This document shows, piece by piece, positions 7,911 to 10,581 of a DNA stretch of 10,581 nt. The stretch is from an uncultured delta proteobacterium (GTDB lineage Bacteria > Desulfobacterota > Syntrophorhabdia > Syntrophorhabdales > Syntrophorhabdaceae). The translations under genes were made by a program, and so were the position numbers. The stretch covers positions 1-10,581 of the forward strand of contig CAIQJW010000117.1 of assembly GCA_903872255.1 (NCBI GenBank), written 5' to 3'. A model generated the notes under the pieces. That model was not told the DNA's origin and ran no database searches. It was given only the letters and a program-made list of their open reading frames with translations. Within the stretch, counting starts at the first letter, position 1. Every line of letters begins with the position of its first letter.

Positions 7911-8032
7911 ATCGTGAAACGTAAATCGTAAATTGTCTGGCGCTTTTCCCCTTTGTATATCGTTCCGGGCTGGACAAAACAGAGGAATATAATTTCTCCT
8001 TAACTTTTTACGCTTTACGATTTACGTTTTAC
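7907..8032 (+). repeat. heptad inverted-repeat element 2 (between the kinase gene and smpB)
   Basis: The left arm 7907-7934 is four 7-bp units (GTAAATC, GTGAAAC, GTAAATC, GTAAATT). After a 70-base centre, the right arm 8005-8032 has four units in reverse orientation (GTAAAAA, GTAAAGC, GTAAATC, GTAAAAC read on the minus strand). AAACGTAAATCGTAAA at 7917-7932 has its exact complement at 8014-8029, a perfect 16-bp stem around an 81-base loop. The stop codon TAA of the kinase gene (7908-7910) lies inside the first unit. The centre is not repetitive and holds a TATAAT (7988-7993) without a suitable -35. Words differ from element 1, but both fit GT-(A/G/T)-A-(A/T)-N-N. Confidence 0.85.
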
Positions 8033-8084
8033 GGTCTTTGAGGCTCCCTTCTTTTTCCCCTCTATATGTGTTATATTATAAGTG

Positions 8085-8531
8085 ATGAAAGTGATCTGCA
8101 CGAACAGGAAGGCGTACCACGAGTACCATATCGAGGAGAAATTCGAGACCGGCCTCGTCCTCACGGGGACCGAGGTAAAGTCATTGCGGGAAGGCCGGGC
8201 CAATCTCAAGGAAAGCTACGCCAGGCTCAAGGACGGCGAGATATACCTTATGAACGCCCACATAACACCCTATTCATGCGGCAACATATATAATCACGAG
8301 CCGAAGAGAACGCGCAAACTGCTTATGCACAAACGGGAGATCGCGCGGCTTATTGGAAAGGTTAAAGAGCGGGGATTCACGTTGATCCCCCTTTCCCTCT
8401 ATTTTGATGACCGGAACAGGGCCAAGATGGAATTAGCGCTGGCAAAAGGAAAGACACTTTACGACAAAAGGGAGGGAATCAAGCGCAAGGACGAGAAACG
8501 TCTGATGGAACGTGAGGAAAGAATACGATGA
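8085..8531 (+). CDS. smpB: SsrA-binding protein SmpB
   Basis: SmpB binds the tRNA-like part of tmRNA and brings it to ribosomes stalled on broken messages, starting trans-translation. The 148-residue length is normal. Family strings are clear: NRKAYHEYHIEEKFETGLVLTGTEVKSLREGRANLKESYA at 7-46, then the Asn-His-containing core (HEPKRTRKLLMHKREI), then the basic C-terminal tail (GKTLYDKREGIKRKDEKR) that mimics an mRNA in the ribosome channel. ATG 8085 is used; the GTG just before it (8082) would add one residue. No strong ribosome site precedes it; the upstream stretch is AT-rich with TATATT/TATTAT boxes very near the start, so the message may have a very short leader. It ends one base before the tmRNA gene, fitting its role. 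Confidence 0.95.
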   Translation: MKVICTNRKAYHEYHIEEKFETGLVLTGTEVKSLREGRANLKESYARLKDGEIYLMNAHITPYSCGNIYNHEPKRTRKLLMHKREIARLIGKVKERGFTLIPLSLYFDDRNRAKMELALAKGKTLYDKREGIKRKDEKRLMEREERIR

Positions 8532-8532
8532 C

Positions 8533-8886
8533 GGGGGCGACAGGCTTCGACAGGGATGTAAGGGCCAGAGAGGCATGCCGGGTTACTGCTTACCCGTACC
8601 CAAGCGGAACTAAACACAACTGCAAACTCTTACGAGTACGCACTAGCCGCCTAGAGCGGCTACATCATCCGGATCTTCTTCCTGCTTCTAGGTCCGTGTA
8701 TGGTGTCATCTTAGCAGGATAGTCCGGAGCAACGCCTATAGCTCCGGGCGAAACTTTATAGGCTGGAACAGTAAGGAACCTGTCAGTGGGTGCCTTGCTG
8801 TTTGAGATCTAATACGCTGACTAAGCATGTAGTCTGTCTGACGCCTTCTTTTCTGGACGCGGGTTCGATTCCCGCCGCCTCCACCA
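8533..8886 (+). ncRNA. ssrA: transfer-messenger RNA (tmRNA, 10Sa RNA)
   Basis: This one-piece tmRNA is about 354 nt. The 5' GGGGGCG (8533-8539) pairs with CGCCTCC (8876-8882), followed by discriminator A and an encoded CCA (8884-8886). The T arm is GCGGG / CCCGC around TTCGATT (8859-8875). The opening GACAGGCTTCGACAGGGATG is the usual tmRNA 5' signature. A clear H-type pseudoknot is visible: CCGGAGC (8724-8730) pairs with GCTCCGG (8741-8747), while its loop GCCTATA (8734-8740) pairs with TATAGGC (8757-8763). Another stem joins 8769-8776 to 8793-8800. The gene lies one base after smpB with no evident promoter in between, so it is either processed from an smpB transcript or driven from within smpB. 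It rescues stalled ribosomes and tags the truncated proteins for degradation. Confidence 0.96.
8622..8654 (+). other. tmRNA tag reading frame, peptide ANSYEYALAA
   Basis: Resume codon GCA (8622-8624) is followed by nine codons and TAG (8652-8654), giving ANSYEYALAA. The LAA end is the usual degron recognised by ClpXP and related proteases. The stop lies in the loop of a small hairpin (GCCGC 8646-8650 with GCGGC 8656-8660), as in most tmRNAs. The Tyr-rich middle with ALAA resembles tags from Desulfobacterota, as I recall them. Confidence 0.9.
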
Positions 8887-8948
8887 TATTTACTCACGTT
8901 GTCCGGGTTGGCTTGACCTGCGCTGTTTTGATACCTTGAAAGGACCTC

Positions 8949-10301
8949 ATGCAAAGACAATCCGGTTGGAAATCTAGATCTAAGAAAGATATTAAGGCTA
9001 TCTACGATTTTTCGGAGAGCTACAAGGATTTCCTCAACAGGGCAAAGACCGAGCGCGAAACGGTGCACTGCATTACCGGTGCTTTAACTCAAAACGGTTT
9101 TGACATGGACCCTTCGCAGGAGAAGGTATTCGCGGTCAACCGGAATAAATCGGTGATGGCTTTTGTGCGGGGGTCGTCCGACATCGTCGAAGGCCTCAAT
9201 GTCATCGTGGCCCACATTGACGCTCCAAGGCTTGACCTCAAGCAGAACCCCCTGTATGAGGACGTGGACCTGGCGCTCTTAAGGACCCATTATTACGGGG
9301 GCATAAAGAAATATCAGTGGGTCGCGGCTCCGCTTGCCATACATGGCGTCGTTATAAAGGCGGATGGCGCATCGGTTGATATATGCATCGGTGAGAGCGA
9401 TGACGACCCGGTCTTCATGATCGACGATCTTCTACCTCATTTGTCGCGTAAGACGCAGGATGAGAAGAAAATGTCCGAAGCTATCGACGGAGAAAAGCTT
9501 GTCGTCCTTTTCGGTTCCCTCCCGCTTGCGGGAACGGAAAAGGAGCCGGTAAAGCAATATATCCTGAAAATGCTCAAAGATAAGTATGGGATGGCCGAAG
9601 ACGATTTTATCACTGCCGAACTCGAGGTGGTCCCGGCATTTAAGGCGCGCGATGTCGGTTTCGACCGCAGCATGGTCGGGGCCTACGGACAGGACGACAG
9701 GGCTGCTGCGTATCCCCTTCTCGAGGCCATATGCCGCGTCAAAGACCCCAGGCGGAATTGCCTGGCGATATTTGCCGACAAGGAAGAGATAGGTTCTGAG
9801 GGCTCGACCGGCATCCGGTCCTATTTCCTTAAGGTTTTCCTCGATGACATAATAAACGGAATGGGCCTCAAGGCCGACGAATCCGTTATAAGGAAGATAC
9901 TGTACGATTCAAAAGCGCTGTCTGCGGATGTCAATGGTGCCGTGAATCCCGCTTTTCAGGAGGTCCACGAAAAGCAGAACGCGTCATACCTTGGGCGCGG
10001 CCCCTGCCTTACCAAATTTACCGGACACATGGGAAAGGTCGGGGCGAGCGATGCGAATGCCGAGTATGTCGCCGAGGTCGTGCGGCTTTTCAACGAAGCG
10101 GGGATAATCTGGCAGACCGGGGAGCTCGGAAAGATCGACGAGGGCGGCGGGGGAACGGTCGCGAAACACCTGGCCGTGTACGGTATGGATATAATCGATT
10201 GCGGGCCACCCCTTCTGGCGATGCATTCACCCTATGAATTATCGAGTAAACTCGACATCTACGAGTCTTACCGGGCATTTAGTGTATTTTTTGCAGCGTA
10301 A
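8949..10301 (+). CDS. M18-family zinc aminopeptidase
   Basis: A 450-residue cytoplasmic metallopeptidase of the M18 (aspartyl aminopeptidase) family, which removes N-terminal residues, often acidic ones, from peptides. The expected dinuclear zinc site is complete: H89 in VAHIDAPRLD, D249 or D250 in YGQDDRAA, the pair E279/E280 in FADKEEIGSEG (general base and ligand), D327 in SADVNGAVNP and H426 in AMHSPYELSS. These match the layout known for human DNPEP (H94, D264, E301/E302, D346, H440). AAAGGA before ATG 8949 is a good ribosome site. It sits between tmRNA and lon, in keeping with a role in finishing off peptides made by proteolysis, though this is inference from position. Residue preference cannot be told from the sequence. 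Confidence 0.93.
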   Translation: MQRQSGWKSRSKKDIKAIYDFSESYKDFLNRAKTERETVHCITGALTQNGFDMDPSQEKVFAVNRNKSVMAFVRGSSDIVEGLNVIVAHIDAPRLDLKQNPLYEDVDLALLRTHYYGGIKKYQWVAAPLAIHGVVIKADGASVDICIGESDDDPVFMIDDLLPHLSRKTQDEKKMSEAIDGEKLVVLFGSLPLAGTEKEPVKQYILKMLKDKYGMAEDDFITAELEVVPAFKARDVGFDRSMVGAYGQDDRAAAYPLLEAICRVKDPRRNCLAIFADKEEIGSEGSTGIRSYFLKVFLDDIINGMGLKADESVIRKILYDSKALSADVNGAVNPAFQEVHEKQNASYLGRGPCLTKFTGHMGKVGASDANAEYVAEVVRLFNEAGIIWQTGELGKIDEGGGGTVAKHLAVYGMDIIDCGPPLLAMHSPYELSSKLDIYESYRAFSVFFAA

Positions 10302-10322
10302 AAAACGGAGGCTCCTCATCGA

Positions 10323-10581
10323 ATGACGGATCTTGAGAATATAAATATACCTGATATCTTACCCCTTTTGCCGGTACGCGACATGGTCATGTACCCGAGC
10401 GTCCTCCTTCCCCTGTTTGTGGGCAGGGACATGTCCATTAACGCCGTTGAAAAGTCCCTTTCGCAGGACCGCCTTATTGTCGTGGCCGCGCAAAAAGACC
10501 TCACCGATGAAGATCCGCTGCCTGACAGGATCTACAGCATAGGCGTCGTATCACAGATCATGCGCATGCTCAGGCTCCCCG
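10323..10581 (+). CDS. lon: ATP-dependent protease Lon, N-terminal part only
   Basis: 86 codons run off the window. IPDILPLLPVRDMVMYPSVLLPLFVGRDMSINAVEKSL is the standard opening of the Lon substrate-binding (LAN/PUA-like) domain, followed by RLIVVAAQKD and IYSIGVVSQIMRMLRLP. The AAA+ and serine-lysine protease domains would lie beyond the edge. ATG 10323 is preceded by GGAGG at 10307-10311, with an 11-base spacing that is a little long. The 21-base gap after the aminopeptidase gene holds no terminator, so the two may be co-transcribed. Lon degrades misfolded proteins and has been reported to act on tmRNA-tagged ones. Confidence 0.92.
   Translation, partial: MTDLENINIPDILPLLPVRDMVMYPSVLLPLFVGRDMSINAVEKSLSQDRLIVVAAQKDLTDEDPLPDRIYSIGVVSQIMRMLRLP

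Noticed and set aside
7971..7993. TGGACA followed by TATAAT in the centre of element 2 as an smpB promoter
   Set aside because: The spacing is only 11 bases, and no alternative -35 lies 16-18 bases upstream of the TATAAT.
5673..8034. CRISPR interpretation of the heptad repeats
   Set aside because: Units are 7 bp, contiguous, degenerate and without spacers, and no cas genes are present.
8859..8886. 3' end of ssrA as an integrated-element attachment site
   Set aside because: The 3' end of ssrA is a known target for integrases, but no second copy of the sequence and no integrase gene are in the window, and ordinary genes follow at once.
8528..9068. Open frames across the tmRNA region on both strands (8528-8722 plus, 8736-9068 minus)
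   Set aside because: The DNA is explained by tmRNA structure (acceptor stem, T arm, pseudoknots, tag frame). The frames are incidental.
10307..10318. Small GAGG/CCTC palindrome at the lon ribosome site as a regulatory hairpin
   Set aside because: The loop would be only two bases, so a stable hairpin is not credible.

Overview
The window is an ordinary, densely coding bacterial chromosome segment. The organism looks like an anaerobic, Gram-negative-type bacterium, with gene content reminiscent of Desulfobacterota (the former Deltaproteobacteria) or Nitrospirota. This rests on a fused ADP-forming acyl-CoA synthetase (typical of anaerobes that make ATP from acyl-CoA), selenocysteine machinery (selA), an NtrY-type sensor kinase, a tmRNA tag of the ANSYEYALAA type, and free use of ATA and AGG codons alongside GC-rich ones. 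The taxonomic placement is an inference. All main genes lie on the plus strand; only two small reading frames at the left edge lie on the minus strand.

Layout. Bases 1-229 (minus) hold the start of a small exported Gly/Tyr-rich protein that runs off the window. Bases 230-493 are a divergent intergenic region with a possible 33-codon minus-strand peptide and a plausible promoter for the next gene. Then come the acyl-CoA synthetase (494-2533), selA (2569-3966), an RluD-type pseudouridine synthase (3956-4915) and a PgeF/YfiH-type laccase-domain enzyme (4908-5675). The last three overlap end to start and look like one operon. An NtrY-like membrane histidine kinase follows (5775-7910), then smpB (8085-8531), ssrA/tmRNA (8533-8886), an M18 metallo-aminopeptidase (8949-10301) and the first 86 codons of lon (10323-end).

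How the genes work together. The right half is a protein-quality-control neighbourhood. SmpB and tmRNA rescue stalled ribosomes and add a C-terminal degron, Lon is an ATP-dependent protease, and the M18 peptidase can trim peptide products. The middle operon mixes tRNA(Sec) charging, rRNA modification and a laccase-domain enzyme acting on nucleosides or cell wall, with no single obvious pathway.

The least explained signal is in the two gaps flanking the kinase gene. Each gap carries runs of degenerate 7-bp units fitting GT-(A/G/T)-A-(A/T)-N-N, placed as inverted arms around a unique centre. There are 17 units in all, and each gap contains a perfect 16-bp inverted match. The left arm of each element supplies the stop codon of the gene before it, and the right arm of the first ends 5 bases before the kinase start codon. 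The two elements use different but related words, which suggests one repeat family diverging locus by locus.
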